NCBI GenBank assembly: GCA_902791025.1
Contig: CADATZ010000013.1
Span: 1-64,000 of the forward strand
Origin: an uncultured Chloroflexota bacterium
GTDB lineage: Bacteria; Chloroflexota; Anaerolineae; Anaerolineales; Anaerolineaceae
Reading direction: 5' to 3'
Length of the DNA: 64,000 nucleotides
A model generated the notes under the pieces. That model worked only from the letters and a program-made list of their open reading frames with translations, searched no databases and was not told where the DNA came from. How positions within the stretch are numbered: position 1 is the first letter of the stretch; the number at the start of each line of letters is the position of its first letter. Shown piece after piece: positions 35,208 to 43,372 of this stretch. The translations under genes were made by a program, and so were the position numbers.

Positions 35208-37712
35208 ATGAAAAAAACTGCGTTCTTCATTTTATTTCTGGTTTTGGCTGTCATCACTGTCAAAATAAAACCTGCATCCGTGTCAGCCTTTTCCGATGGT
35301 TCGGATGTATATAAAGTTGTAAGTGTTATGGGAGTTGATATCAGTTGGTTTGGATATGATGAGGATTCGATGGTCATAACGGTCTATCCAAATGGGACGG
35401 CTTTATTCGTAACAGATGAAGATGGATCAAGTGTAATGCGTTATGAACGTCACGGAGAAAATATTACATTTTATGCTGAAGGAGAAGAAATTTCCGGAAC
35501 TCTGAGCAACACGAAACTGACGCTGCTTGTTGAAGGCATAGAAATCGTGCTTGAAAAGAAATATACAGCTGGATCGAGTTCTGATCCGAACTTTGACAAC
35601 GATTCTGAAGGCGGCAGCGACATAACATCTCTCATTAACGATGGTGCTGATCAGATTTCTCTTACAACAGAGCCGGATTCCACAGCAATACCGGATGCAG
35701 TAATCAGTCCTGTAAAACAAAAAGACGATAACGCCGGTATCAATAAAAACACCTCCATTGATCCGCTGTACCTTGATTTTCTGTCTTATCTGAAAAGCTT
35801 TGTGCGCAATGGAGAAAAAGAACCAGTTGAGCCTTATAAGAGTTTAGGATGCTACCTGTATGACAGTTTTAACTTTAATACTGATAATCCGGGTTATTTG
35901 TTTTGGGATATTGACGGTGACGGAAGGGAAGAGCTGCTGATCGGGGATGAGAAATATAAAATATTGCGTGATGTTTACACAATCGCAGATAACCGAATCA
36001 TCGATGTTCTGCACGGTGAGTATAAGAAAACCATTATATTAAACAACGACAATACCTTCACCGTAGACTACCTCGTCAGTGCCTTCTCTTCAAGAACCGA
36101 ATACTATATCTATAAAAACGGAGAACTTCACCGAACGGCCGATAATACCCGGCATACCCCATCGGAAATCATATTCTTTCCATTAATGACGGATTCCTTG
36201 ATACCTGAATTTCACAAGACAGAACATCCGAAGCCGACTGAGGCCCCAATCACGGAAATGCCCGTGAAAAACGAATCGGAAAGCTATGAAGAAAGATGGA
36301 CTGCTCCGGTCAAGACAGTTTGGTCAACAGGAAACACCGTAAGACAAAGAGGAACAGTGTTATCTGCTGAAGATTTCGGAATCGTCCTGTCAGTAAAAGA
36401 TCAGACAGGAGGATGGTTCCTGTTCGAAGCACCTGAAGATGGAGACTATGTATTCTCTGTTCGGACACCTTATCTCTCCAGATCAAGCTTTCTCATGCGG
36501 TTTTACAATGAAAATAATGAGTTTGCTTCCACAGTTTTCTTTAGATCTGCGGAGGTGCAAAGCTATGTTCTTGAAGGAATAAAAGCCGGACAAATCGTTT
36601 ATTGGTGGGATGATGATAACACCGGCAGGGCATACACACTTCTCGATCCGTTTGAGTTGATGATTACCATACGCAGCAACAAGATTGAGATGCACGGGAA
36701 CAATAGCGATAACCTGACATATTTCGGAACATATAAACTGAAGAACATCTCCGGATTCACTCCTGAGGTGGCGGCAGCAGTTTTTTCCACGAGTTTGGAG
36801 CAGCTCCCGGACGCTATTACAATAAAACTTCTGGCGGATGGTACAGGCTCATTAACCTTATTCGGTAAAGCTTACTTTTTTACTTATGAATTGAACGGAA
36901 CCGATTTGACGATCAGGAATACTGACCAAAGCTCTCCTTTTGAATACCGGGGACAAAACAGAACCGGGAACATCACTCTTGACATGGATGGATTGGTGGT
37001 TGAACTGGCCATGACAGAACCCCTTTCCGCAGAAACCGGAATGCGTTCAGACGATAGCCCGGCTTTTGTCAATACGATGATTGAACCTGTAAAGAAAACC
37101 ATGCCGGCTATAGGAGATATCATCACTTTTGGACACTATGAACAGGATAACAATCTGAGAAACGGACCTGAACCCATCGAATGGAAGATTTTGGGCTATG
37201 GCAGTAATTCAGAATTAGAAATACGAAACGATGATCCTGTCATGCTGCTTCTGAGCACAAAGGTATTGGATGCCATGGCTTTTAACACCGGCGGAACAAA
37301 CAGCTGGGAGGATTCTTCACTGCGCAGATGGCTGCAGAATTCTTTCTATTATGATGCATTCAGTAATTCAGAAAGAGGAGCAATAGAAACAGTATCACAT
37401 AAAGTCAAAGCTCAGGACCCCTATCCGGACAATGATACTGTTTTTATCTTGAGCCTTGGAGAAATCCAAAAGTATTTGCCCTATCAGTCAGACCGGCAGT
37501 TTGAAGCGAGCAGCTACGCTATCAGTCGAAAAGTATTTCTTGGAAATAATGGACTGGCCTGCTGGTGGACCCGAAGTTATTTATCGAAAGGAATTGCCTA
37601 TAACATCTGGTCCAATGGAGAGACAGAACATGGAGACAACGTAACTGCCAATGACGGCGGCATCCTCCCGGCAGTTTATCTGAACATGGATACCTGGATG
37701 AATCTGCCGTAA
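35208..37712 (+). CDS. Secreted DUF6273 protein, large
   Basis: An 834-residue protein with a signal peptide (about 1-27). The N-terminal part has a lipocalin-like or DUF-type beta pattern repeated twice (about 40-120 and 490-605), each with a GTY-type strand and SGTL/GSLTL turns. A middle portion (about 180-330) includes YLFWDIDGDGREELLIGD, a typical FG-GAP/calcium loop. The C-terminal ~200 residues are a DUF6273 domain (GDIITFGHYEQDNN, SLRRWLQN, a final ILPAVYLNMD). ATG start with AAAGGGGC. It is divergent from the DUF6273 protein at 32749 and probably acts at the cell surface. Function unknown. Confidence 0.7.
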   Translation: MKKTAFFILFLVLAVITVKIKPASVSAFSDGSDVYKVVSVMGVDISWFGYDEDSMVITVYPNGTALFVTDEDGSSVMRYERHGENITFYAEGEEISGTLSNTKLTLLVEGIEIVLEKKYTAGSSSDPNFDNDSEGGSDITSLINDGADQISLTTEPDSTAIPDAVISPVKQKDDNAGINKNTSIDPLYLDFLSYLKSFVRNGEKEPVEPYKSLGCYLYDSFNFNTDNPGYLFWDIDGDGREELLIGDEKYKILRDVYTIADNRIIDVLHGEYKKTIILNNDNTFTVDYLVSAFSSRTEYYIYKNGELHRTADNTRHTPSEIIFFPLMTDSLIPEFHKTEHPKPTEAPITEMPVKNESESYEERWTAPVKTVWSTGNTVRQRGTVLSAEDFGIVLSVKDQTGGWFLFEAPEDGDYVFSVRTPYLSRSSFLMRFYNENNEFASTVFFRSAEVQSYVLEGIKAGQIVYWWDDDNTGRAYTLLDPFELMITIRSNKIEMHGNNSDNLTYFGTYKLKNISGFTPEVAAAVFSTSLEQLPDAITIKLLADGTGSLTLFGKAYFFTYELNGTDLTIRNTDQSSPFEYRGQNRTGNITLDMDGLVVELAMTEPLSAETGMRSDDSPAFVNTMIEPVKKTMPAIGDIITFGHYEQDNNLRNGPEPIEWKILGYGSNSELEIRNDDPVMLLLSTKVLDAMAFNTGGTNSWEDSSLRRWLQNSFYYDAFSNSERGAIETVSHKVKAQDPYPDNDTVFILSLGEIQKYLPYQSDRQFEASSYAISRKVFLGNNGLACWWTRSYLSKGIAYNIWSNGETEHGDNVTANDGGILPAVYLNMDTWMNLP

Positions 37713-37873
37713 AAACAGACAGGGTGTCCAGGAGTAAAGTTTTTTGTGCGGACTGTTGCTCTGTAAGGAACGAGCTTACGCTTATAGATTCAGAGCTATA
37801 ACAGCGCCAGAAAAAAGCTGTCCAGGTGTGCTCCGTTCTGAATAGATACCTTTGAACTTTATACTTTGGACAT

Positions 37874-40390
37874 TTAGTCTGTTATTTGCAGATAGGTTTC
37901 GGCGGAGCGGTAGCTTTGGTCCGGAAGGATGAATGCGGTACGGAGAGCATAGAGACCGGGATCGAATTTGGATGTGTCCAGCGAACAGAGCAGCCATTGT
38001 CCGTTTTCGAGTGAACCGCCGCTGCAAACTTCCTCCCATTCGGTGGGGTACATCCCCGTACCCAGACTGACCTGCATGGATTCTGTCCCTGTTGGAAGAG
38101 AAAGTCGTACGATAATGTCAACCTTCTCATTTTGTGGAAAGTTCTGAAAAGCAGCCGGAGATTCGATAAGGATCCCCGGATCATTTATCAATTCATTCCG
38201 GATTGGATCATAGGAATTCGGCATTTCTTCAATGCCGTTGGCAGCTGCCCAATCTGCTGCTTCATCGGGTAAATTCAGAAAAACCTCATTGACCACATTT
38301 TGTGGATCTGTATATCGGGTGGCAAGCATACGGTTTTCGCGGTTGATCGGGACTTCGACATAGTACTCATCGTACTCATAAGGCTCATTCCCGGTCAAAA
38401 AGATATCGGTCATAGTTTCCCGGCAGGCTGAAGTCGGTAATTTCCCGGATGGCAGGCAGATCCGTACCTGCGAAATGCCCTCCGGAACTTCCCAGCCGGA
38501 AATGGGGCGTCCTTCGTTGGCTTTTTCCATGACGGATTGCCAGAGAATTTCTGCTGTGTTCAGAACTTTGTCTCCATCGACCACAAAGGCTGATGCTGTC
38601 TTTGGATCACCGACACGCATGGCGCAGCTGATTTCAGTGGTATATCCGCTGATCCAGAGTGCGGAATCCCCCTTGATCCTGCCGATTTTTGCGGCAGATG
38701 GCCGGTCTGGCAGGCTTAAATCTCCGCTCTGCTGTGTGAAAACATTATGGACCAGGTAGGCAAGGTTGTCTGCAATCAGTGCTTTCCGGATTTCCTCTTG
38801 GGGAATCTCTGTTTCTCCTTCTTCCGTCTCAATTCGCAGAATACTGATTGGCTGCATGGAACCACTGCTGTTGGATCCGGTTTGATGTCCCTGTGCGGCG
38901 AAAGGGCTCAGCGAATATGCCATGGCTTCAGCTGTATAGCTTTCCCCGATAGTCAGCAGGTTTGCCTCTGAGATGTTTCCACTGCCGGAAAGACCGAAGA
39001 GTGCAGCGTTTCGCCGTACAGAGCCGCTGCCGAAGTGCTGCAGATGAGCTTCCAACGCTCTTTGATAGTCTGATGAAAGAGCTTCCCGGAGTTGGATCGG
39101 GCCGTGAAAGGGTTCTCCGCTATCGGTAGATATGTTCGGCGGGTAAGATGCTTCGATATCCCATAAAAGCGTTGAAGGGGAACTCCCGCTCCTGAAGGCG
39201 GCGAGTGCGGCAAAATAGTTCATACTGCTTCCGACCGGATATGAGCGGAGTTCCGAATCATACACGCGGGTGTTTCCTTCATCTTTGTTCGCTTCCAATT
39301 CCGCAAGGATCTCCCCGCTGTTTACATCCAGTATGGCGAGACTGATCGGTGCGGTGCGCAGGGTTTCTGCGGCTGAGGCTGCTTCGTCTTCAGAATAGCG
39401 TGGGCTGAGCGGGCAGGACGTTTCTTCTCCATCATTATCCTGTGAAGTGATACAGTTCAGATAGGATTGCAGAGAAACATCTTCGGATGTGATGATCTTC
39501 ATGCCGCCCCGTTCAACCTTTTCCCTGCCGTAGATGTTTATGGCCGTGTTCAACGCTTTGTGGGTGATAATATCCGGTTTCGCGCCATCGATATATTGCG
39601 GCGGTTCAAAAATGACGAAATTGCTGTGGGCCAGTTCATCTGCCTGTTCGTTACTGAATAATCCCGCTGCCCGAAGTTCCTCAAGCCGGCTGAGATAGAA
39701 ATCCCTTAAGGCCCCTTTGGAGTCGATTGGGTTGAGCATTGGGGCGTTGATGATAGCACTCATCAAAACGCATTCGGCGTCGTTCAGTTCTTCAGCGGAT
39801 TTGTCCAGATACAGATGAGACGCGGCATCCAGTCCGAAAGCCATCTGTCCGAACCATGCCCGGTTATAATACCAGCTTTCGATCTGCTCTGTTCCGTAGG
39901 TCTGCCGGACCTGAAAACTGAGCAGTTTCGCGGCAAAATCCGGATATTGAGAATTGCTGAGATAGTCTTTGTAGACCTCACGAACCATTTCTTCCGTCAG
40001 AGGAATCTTCTCGCCTTTTTTTACGGCTTCTTCACGGGCAATACGGGCTGCACTTACGAATGTTTGAGGAAAACATCCCTGATTATTCGTTGCGCATAGT
40101 TGTAAATCTTGTGAAGAAAAATTGTCATAGGCAAGTGTGAAAAGCAGCGTTTTCCCGTCCCGGGCATAAAAGCGGGTTGGATCTGGTTTGTCGTTATAGG
40201 CTTGTTTAAAAAGACTCAGGGAGGGTAGAGATTGAGTGAAAAATGCGTAAGATAATCCGGCTGCGGCAAATATAATGAGAATTGTTCCCAATATCGTCAG
40301 CCCGATGCCTCGCAGCAAAGCCATGGGACGGGAGGCTTTTTGCGCAGCCTCCCGGTGTTTGTGAATAATGATGTAACGTGAGGCTCTCAT
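37874..40390 (-). CDS. Class A PBP-like protein with worn catalytic motifs
   Basis: An 838-residue protein with one membrane helix (about 27-50). The glycosyltransferase-51 region keeps the downstream signature (WYYNRAWFGQMAFGLDAASHLYL) but I see no ED-x-x-F motif for the catalytic Glu and no GGSTITQQ motif. In the transpeptidase region the usual S-x-x-K box reads GSSMNYF (Asn for Lys), and the K-T/S-G box reads AAKIGRIKG. The C-terminus is beta-rich. The protein is therefore probably inactive as a peptidoglycan synthase and may bind substrate or partners instead. ATG start overlaps the rhomboid stop (ATGA), so the two are coupled. Confidence 0.75.
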   Translation of the reverse strand: MRASRYIIIHKHREAAQKASRPMALLRGIGLTILGTILIIFAAAGLSYAFFTQSLPSLSLFKQAYNDKPDPTRFYARDGKTLLFTLAYDNFSSQDLQLCATNNQGCFPQTFVSAARIAREEAVKKGEKIPLTEEMVREVYKDYLSNSQYPDFAAKLLSFQVRQTYGTEQIESWYYNRAWFGQMAFGLDAASHLYLDKSAEELNDAECVLMSAIINAPMLNPIDSKGALRDFYLSRLEELRAAGLFSNEQADELAHSNFVIFEPPQYIDGAKPDIITHKALNTAINIYGREKVERGGMKIITSEDVSLQSYLNCITSQDNDGEETSCPLSPRYSEDEAASAAETLRTAPISLAILDVNSGEILAELEANKDEGNTRVYDSELRSYPVGSSMNYFAALAAFRSGSSPSTLLWDIEASYPPNISTDSGEPFHGPIQLREALSSDYQRALEAHLQHFGSGSVRRNAALFGLSGSGNISEANLLTIGESYTAEAMAYSLSPFAAQGHQTGSNSSGSMQPISILRIETEEGETEIPQEEIRKALIADNLAYLVHNVFTQQSGDLSLPDRPSAAKIGRIKGDSALWISGYTTEISCAMRVGDPKTASAFVVDGDKVLNTAEILWQSVMEKANEGRPISGWEVPEGISQVRICLPSGKLPTSACRETMTDIFLTGNEPYEYDEYYVEVPINRENRMLATRYTDPQNVVNEVFLNLPDEAADWAAANGIEEMPNSYDPIRNELINDPGILIESPAAFQNFPQNEKVDIIVRLSLPTGTESMQVSLGTGMYPTEWEEVCSGGSLENGQWLLCSLDTSKFDPGLYALRTAFILPDQSYRSAETYLQITD

Positions 40391-41172
40391 CTTCCCGCAA
40401 ATGCGAAAGCAAATGCCGCAAAGAAAACGGTGACCAGCAGGCAGGAGATCTCGATTCTTTTGCGGGGAACCATGTTGATCATCCGCGGTTTCTTATCGTT
40501 CGCGTCAATGATAAATCCAATTTCCGGCCCACACATCCAGGCAAGCAGCAGTCCGCCTGCCAGTCCGCCGAGATGTCCCCAATTGTCGATACCGCCGCTC
40601 AGTCCGATGGCGAGATTGACGATCAGGACAAAGGCAATATTACGCAGTGCGGCTTTGTAGTTCCGCAGGATGCGGCGGTTTTTATAAAGGAACATCGCCT
40701 GTGCGCCGATGAGCCCGAAAAGTGCGGTGGAAGCACCGACTGAAAGTACCTGCGGGGCAAAGACAAAGGAAAACACATTGCCGCAGAACCCGCTGATCAG
40801 GTAAAAGCGCAGGAAGTCCCAGTGACCGTAATAGTTTTCCAGTGAGGGACCCAGGGTAAAGAGCGCGTACATATTGAAAAGAATATGCGTGATGGACCCA
40901 TGGATGAAAACCGGTGTGATCAGCCGCCAGTATTGATGGCGGTAAATAATAAAACCATTGTGCTTGGCTCCGACAGCCAGGGGAATATCCACCCCGGTCT
41001 TCCATTTCGTCAGCGCTTGTGCGAGATAAACGCAGGCTGTAAGACCGATCAGAATATAAGTGACGATCGGCCTTCCCTGGATTATCTGAAAGGTGACGCG
41101 CTGCTGCTGTTCTTTTTCTTCCGATTTCTGCTCGGTTTCAATTGTTTCTTCCGGATTATAATTTTCACTCAT
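40387..41172 (-). CDS. Rhomboid family intramembrane serine protease
   Basis: A 261-residue protein. A polar N-terminus (about 35 residues, Glu/Gln-rich) precedes six or seven membrane helices. VGASTALFG contains the G-x-S nucleophile (residue Ser near 146), and WGHLGGLAGG the catalytic His. HGSITHILFNMYAL is the conserved helix-2 motif. Rhomboids cut membrane proteins within or near the membrane. It is coupled to the PBP-like gene by a 4-base overlap, so that protein or another envelope protein may be a partner; that is inference. Confidence 0.88.
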   Translation of the reverse strand: MSENYNPEETIETEQKSEEKEQQQRVTFQIIQGRPIVTYILIGLTACVYLAQALTKWKTGVDIPLAVGAKHNGFIIYRHQYWRLITPVFIHGSITHILFNMYALFTLGPSLENYYGHWDFLRFYLISGFCGNVFSFVFAPQVLSVGASTALFGLIGAQAMFLYKNRRILRNYKAALRNIAFVLIVNLAIGLSGGIDNWGHLGGLAGGLLLAWMCGPEIGFIIDANDKKPRMINMVPRKRIEISCLLVTVFFAAFAFAFAGR

Positions 41173-41197
41173 ATGCTTCTAACTTATAACGTATAAC

Positions 41198-41302
41198 GTA
41201 ACTGTTCAGAACCTGGAGGGGCGCACATGAGGACAGGCACGCTTGCGCGGGCTGTGCCGCACAAGATGCCAGTCCCCACGTGCTTTGTTCTGAATAGTTA
41301 CC
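41198..41302. repeat. ~100-bp palindromic repeat, best complete copy
   Basis: The outer arms GTAACTGTTCAGAAC (41198-) and GTTCTGAATAGTTAC are reverse complements with one mismatch. Inner arms GCGCACATGAGGACAGGCACG and GATGCCAGTCCCCACGTGC follow, and GCGCGGGCTGTGCCGC is the centre. Preceded by short ATAACGT repeats at 41180-41197. Confidence 0.8.
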
Positions 41303-41316
41303 TAAAAACTTACAAC

Positions 41317-41943
41317 TTATTCAATCCTGACTTCTCTGTTCCCGGTACGCATATGTTCGGCGCGCAGGATGGTGAGCAGATCCATAGCGGCATGGCCGAT
41401 ATCTCCGTTGATCAGGACATAGTCAAAATTATCAATGTTTTTCAGTTCTTCCACAGCGGTTTGGATGCGCAGCTGCAGAGACTCTTCACTGTCGGTGTTG
41501 CGTGCACGCAGTCGGGCGATCCAGGCTTCCGCATCCGGAGGAATGATGAAGATGGAAACCGCTTCCGGATAAATGGCTTTAACCTTGCGCATTCCCTGGT
41601 AATCCAGGCGCAGGATTATATCCTTCCCTTTCTCCATGGCCTTTTCGATCTCGAAACGCGGTACGCCTTTCAGGTCATCGTAGACGACGGAGTGCTCCAG
41701 CATTTCACCCTTTTTAATCATATCCAGAAACTTTTCCCTGGTGATGAAATGGTAATCCTTTCCGTCGATTTCTCCTTCCCTTTTTTTGCGGGTGTTGCAG
41801 GTGACAACGAAATGGAAATCAACGGGTGAAATTTCTTTCAGCCGGTTGATGACAGTATCCTTGCCGGCACCGGACAATCCCGAGATGATCAGGATCAGCG
41901 GTTTTGGGTCTTCAATGATGTATCCGGATGCTTCTGTTTTCAT
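41317..41943 (-). CDS. gmk: Guanylate kinase
   Basis: A 208-residue cytosolic enzyme that phosphorylates GMP to GDP. The P-loop is GLSGAGKDTV (near residues 22-31), and TCNTRKKREGEIDGKDYHF matches the GMP-binding stretch (usual TTRxPRxGExxGxDYHF). A lid region with RLRARNTDSEESL follows. The P-loop Asp in place of Ser or Gly is found in some members. Length is normal. ATG start after AAGGGG. It lies upstream of the rhomboid gene with a repeat between them, so it may or may not share its transcript. Confidence 0.88.
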   Translation of the reverse strand: MKTEASGYIIEDPKPLILIISGLSGAGKDTVINRLKEISPVDFHFVVTCNTRKKREGEIDGKDYHFITREKFLDMIKKGEMLEHSVVYDDLKGVPRFEIEKAMEKGKDIILRLDYQGMRKVKAIYPEAVSIFIIPPDAEAWIARLRARNTDSEESLQLRIQTAVEELKNIDNFDYVLINGDIGHAAMDLLTILRAEHMRTGNREVRIE

Positions 41944-42024
41944 GTTTTTATCCCCTTTCCTTGATTATAATAGAGATTGGAAAAAAAGGAAACACGGTTC
42001 GGTGAGATTTATTTCAGTTTATTT

Positions 42025-42056
42025 TTAGGTGTCAGGTGTTAGGTATCAGGTGTTGA
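42025..42056. repeat. 7-bp-period repeat (TAGGTGT units)
   Basis: TAGGTGT, CAGGTGT, TAGGTAT and CAGGTGT in a row immediately before the FmdB gene. No other ribosome site is visible there; AGGTGT may serve. Confidence 0.6.
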
Positions 42057-42059
42057 ATC

Positions 42060-42398
42060 ATGCCGGTATATGAATATATTTGCGATGGATGCGGGAAAGC
42101 ATTCAGTTTGTTTATGAGCTATGCGGATTATGATGCGGCAGTGGTGAATTGCCCTGCTTGCGGCGCGGCGAATGTCCGGCGGAAGATCCGTCCGATCCGT
42201 GTCGCTGTTGGGGAAAAGGCGCGGCTGCAGCAGCTGAGCGAAGAGGCAGCCGGGAATGACAGCTCCCAGATGCTGGGAAAAGTGATGCGGACGATCCAAC
42301 AGCAATCGGGCCGTGAACTGCCTCCCGATACGAATGAAGCCCTCACCCGTCTGGAAAAAGGCGAATCTCCTGAGTCGATCAACAAAGATTACGATTGA
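42060..42398 (+). CDS. FmdB-type zinc ribbon protein
   Basis: A 112-residue protein that starts MPVYEYICDGCGKAF, with a second CPACG about 27 residues later, giving the four-cysteine zinc ribbon of the FmdB/CxxC_CXXC_SSSS family. The remainder is a polar helical tail. The family was named from a regulator of amide degradation, but most members are uncharacterised. Located between the divergent gmk gene and the anti-sigma/STAS pair. The start ATG comes directly from the upstream 7-bp repeat. Confidence 0.85.
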   Translation: MPVYEYICDGCGKAFSLFMSYADYDAAVVNCPACGAANVRRKIRPIRVAVGEKARLQQLSEEAAGNDSSQMLGKVMRTIQQQSGRELPPDTNEALTRLEKGESPESINKDYD

Positions 42399-42454
42399 GA
42401 TTTATTATTATTTACAGAAATATATTATAATTGTCTGACAGGAGGTTATTTCCT

Positions 42455-42988
42455 ATGAAGACAAATGTGATAGAAATTAACAATGCTGGTAATGGTTATC
42501 AGGAAGCAGTAGAGTTGGTCGAAAAAACTGCTGCTAATAACAATCTCACTCGGCATGACAAGCTTCAATTGCAGCTGCTGACCGAGGAGATGATGTCCCT
42601 TGCGATGAGTATAACCGGTGAAATGACGGCAAATTTTTGGATCGAGAATGATAATAATCATTATGAACTCCATATGACAACTCATACAAAAATGGATGCC
42701 GAAAAACGCAGTTTGCTCATTTCATCAAGCAGTACCAAAAAGAATGAAGCTGCGAATACTTTTTTGGGAAAATTGAGAAATATAATTGAAGAATCCTTTC
42801 AAGCCAAACCGGATTTCAGTCATGAATACAGTTTTTCGCAGGATATGATGAGTGATTTGCCCCCGGAAGTTTTGGCAGATAAAGAATGGGATGGTTATGA
42901 GCGCTCTGTGTTATTGAAAACAGCTGATGAAGTAAAAGTCAGCATCAAGGGCGGAAATGTCGAAATATGTGTTGTCAAAAATTTTTAG
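42455..42988 (+). CDS. Anti-sigma-factor-like ATP-binding protein, partner of STAS
   Basis: A 177-residue soluble protein from ATG 42455 with a full AGGAGG site. Residues 30-75 (QLQLLTEEMMSLAMSITGE) resemble the N-box helix of the SpoIIAB/RsbW histidine-kinase-like ATPases, with TEE as the acidic residues; the later G-box is not clear. The gene directly before a STAS domain gene (15-base gap) is the normal arrangement for an anti-sigma/anti-anti-sigma switch. No sigma factor gene lies nearby. ATPase function is inferred. Confidence 0.7.
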   Translation: MKTNVIEINNAGNGYQEAVELVEKTAANNNLTRHDKLQLQLLTEEMMSLAMSITGEMTANFWIENDNNHYELHMTTHTKMDAEKRSLLISSSSTKKNEAANTFLGKLRNIIEESFQAKPDFSHEYSFSQDMMSDLPPEVLADKEWDGYERSVLLKTADEVKVSIKGGNVEICVVKNF

Positions 42989-43003
42989 GCAGTGAGGTTG
43001 TAT

Positions 43004-43291
43004 ATGACGATTAATAAAACATTGGATGGAAATGTCCTGACGATTGCCCTGGAAGGCAGATTAGATACAGCTTCTGCTCCTGAATTGGAGAATATGATGA
43101 AGGCTGAGTTGAAGCCTGAGATGAATGTGATTTTCGACATGAAACAACTGGATTATGTCTCATCCGCAGGCCTTCGCGTGCTGTTGTTTGCACGAAAAAA
43201 CAGTGCGTCGATAAAAGTTATCAATGCCAATGACATCGTAATGCAGGTTTTTGACGTTACAGGTTTTACCCATATTATTCCGATTGAATAG
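43004..43291 (+). CDS. STAS domain anti-anti-sigma factor
   Basis: A 95-residue protein from ATG 43004, with GAGG seven bases upstream. It has the STAS fold pattern: VLTIALEGRLDTASAPELE, then FDMKQLDYVSSAGLRVLLF. In SpoIIAA/RsbV-type proteins, the Ser in this DYVSSAGLRV motif is phosphorylated by the partner kinase. It pairs with the ATPase-like gene directly upstream and is followed by a terminator. It probably controls a sigma factor or other target encoded elsewhere. Confidence 0.88.
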   Translation: MTINKTLDGNVLTIALEGRLDTASAPELENMMKAELKPEMNVIFDMKQLDYVSSAGLRVLLFARKNSASIKVINANDIVMQVFDVTGFTHIIPIE

Positions 43292-43327
43292 TTTACATCG
43301 TGGTCATTATCGTATTTTCTGATATAG

Positions 43328-43364
43328 ACTGACTCTTTTCTCACTTTGAAAGAGCCAGTTTTTA
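43328..43364 (+). terminator. Terminator of the anti-sigma/STAS operon
   Basis: ACTGACTCTTT (43328-43338) pairs with AAAGAGCCAGT (43349-43359) with one mismatch and is followed by TTTTT. Confidence 0.8.
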
Positions 43365-43372
43365 TTTAAGTA

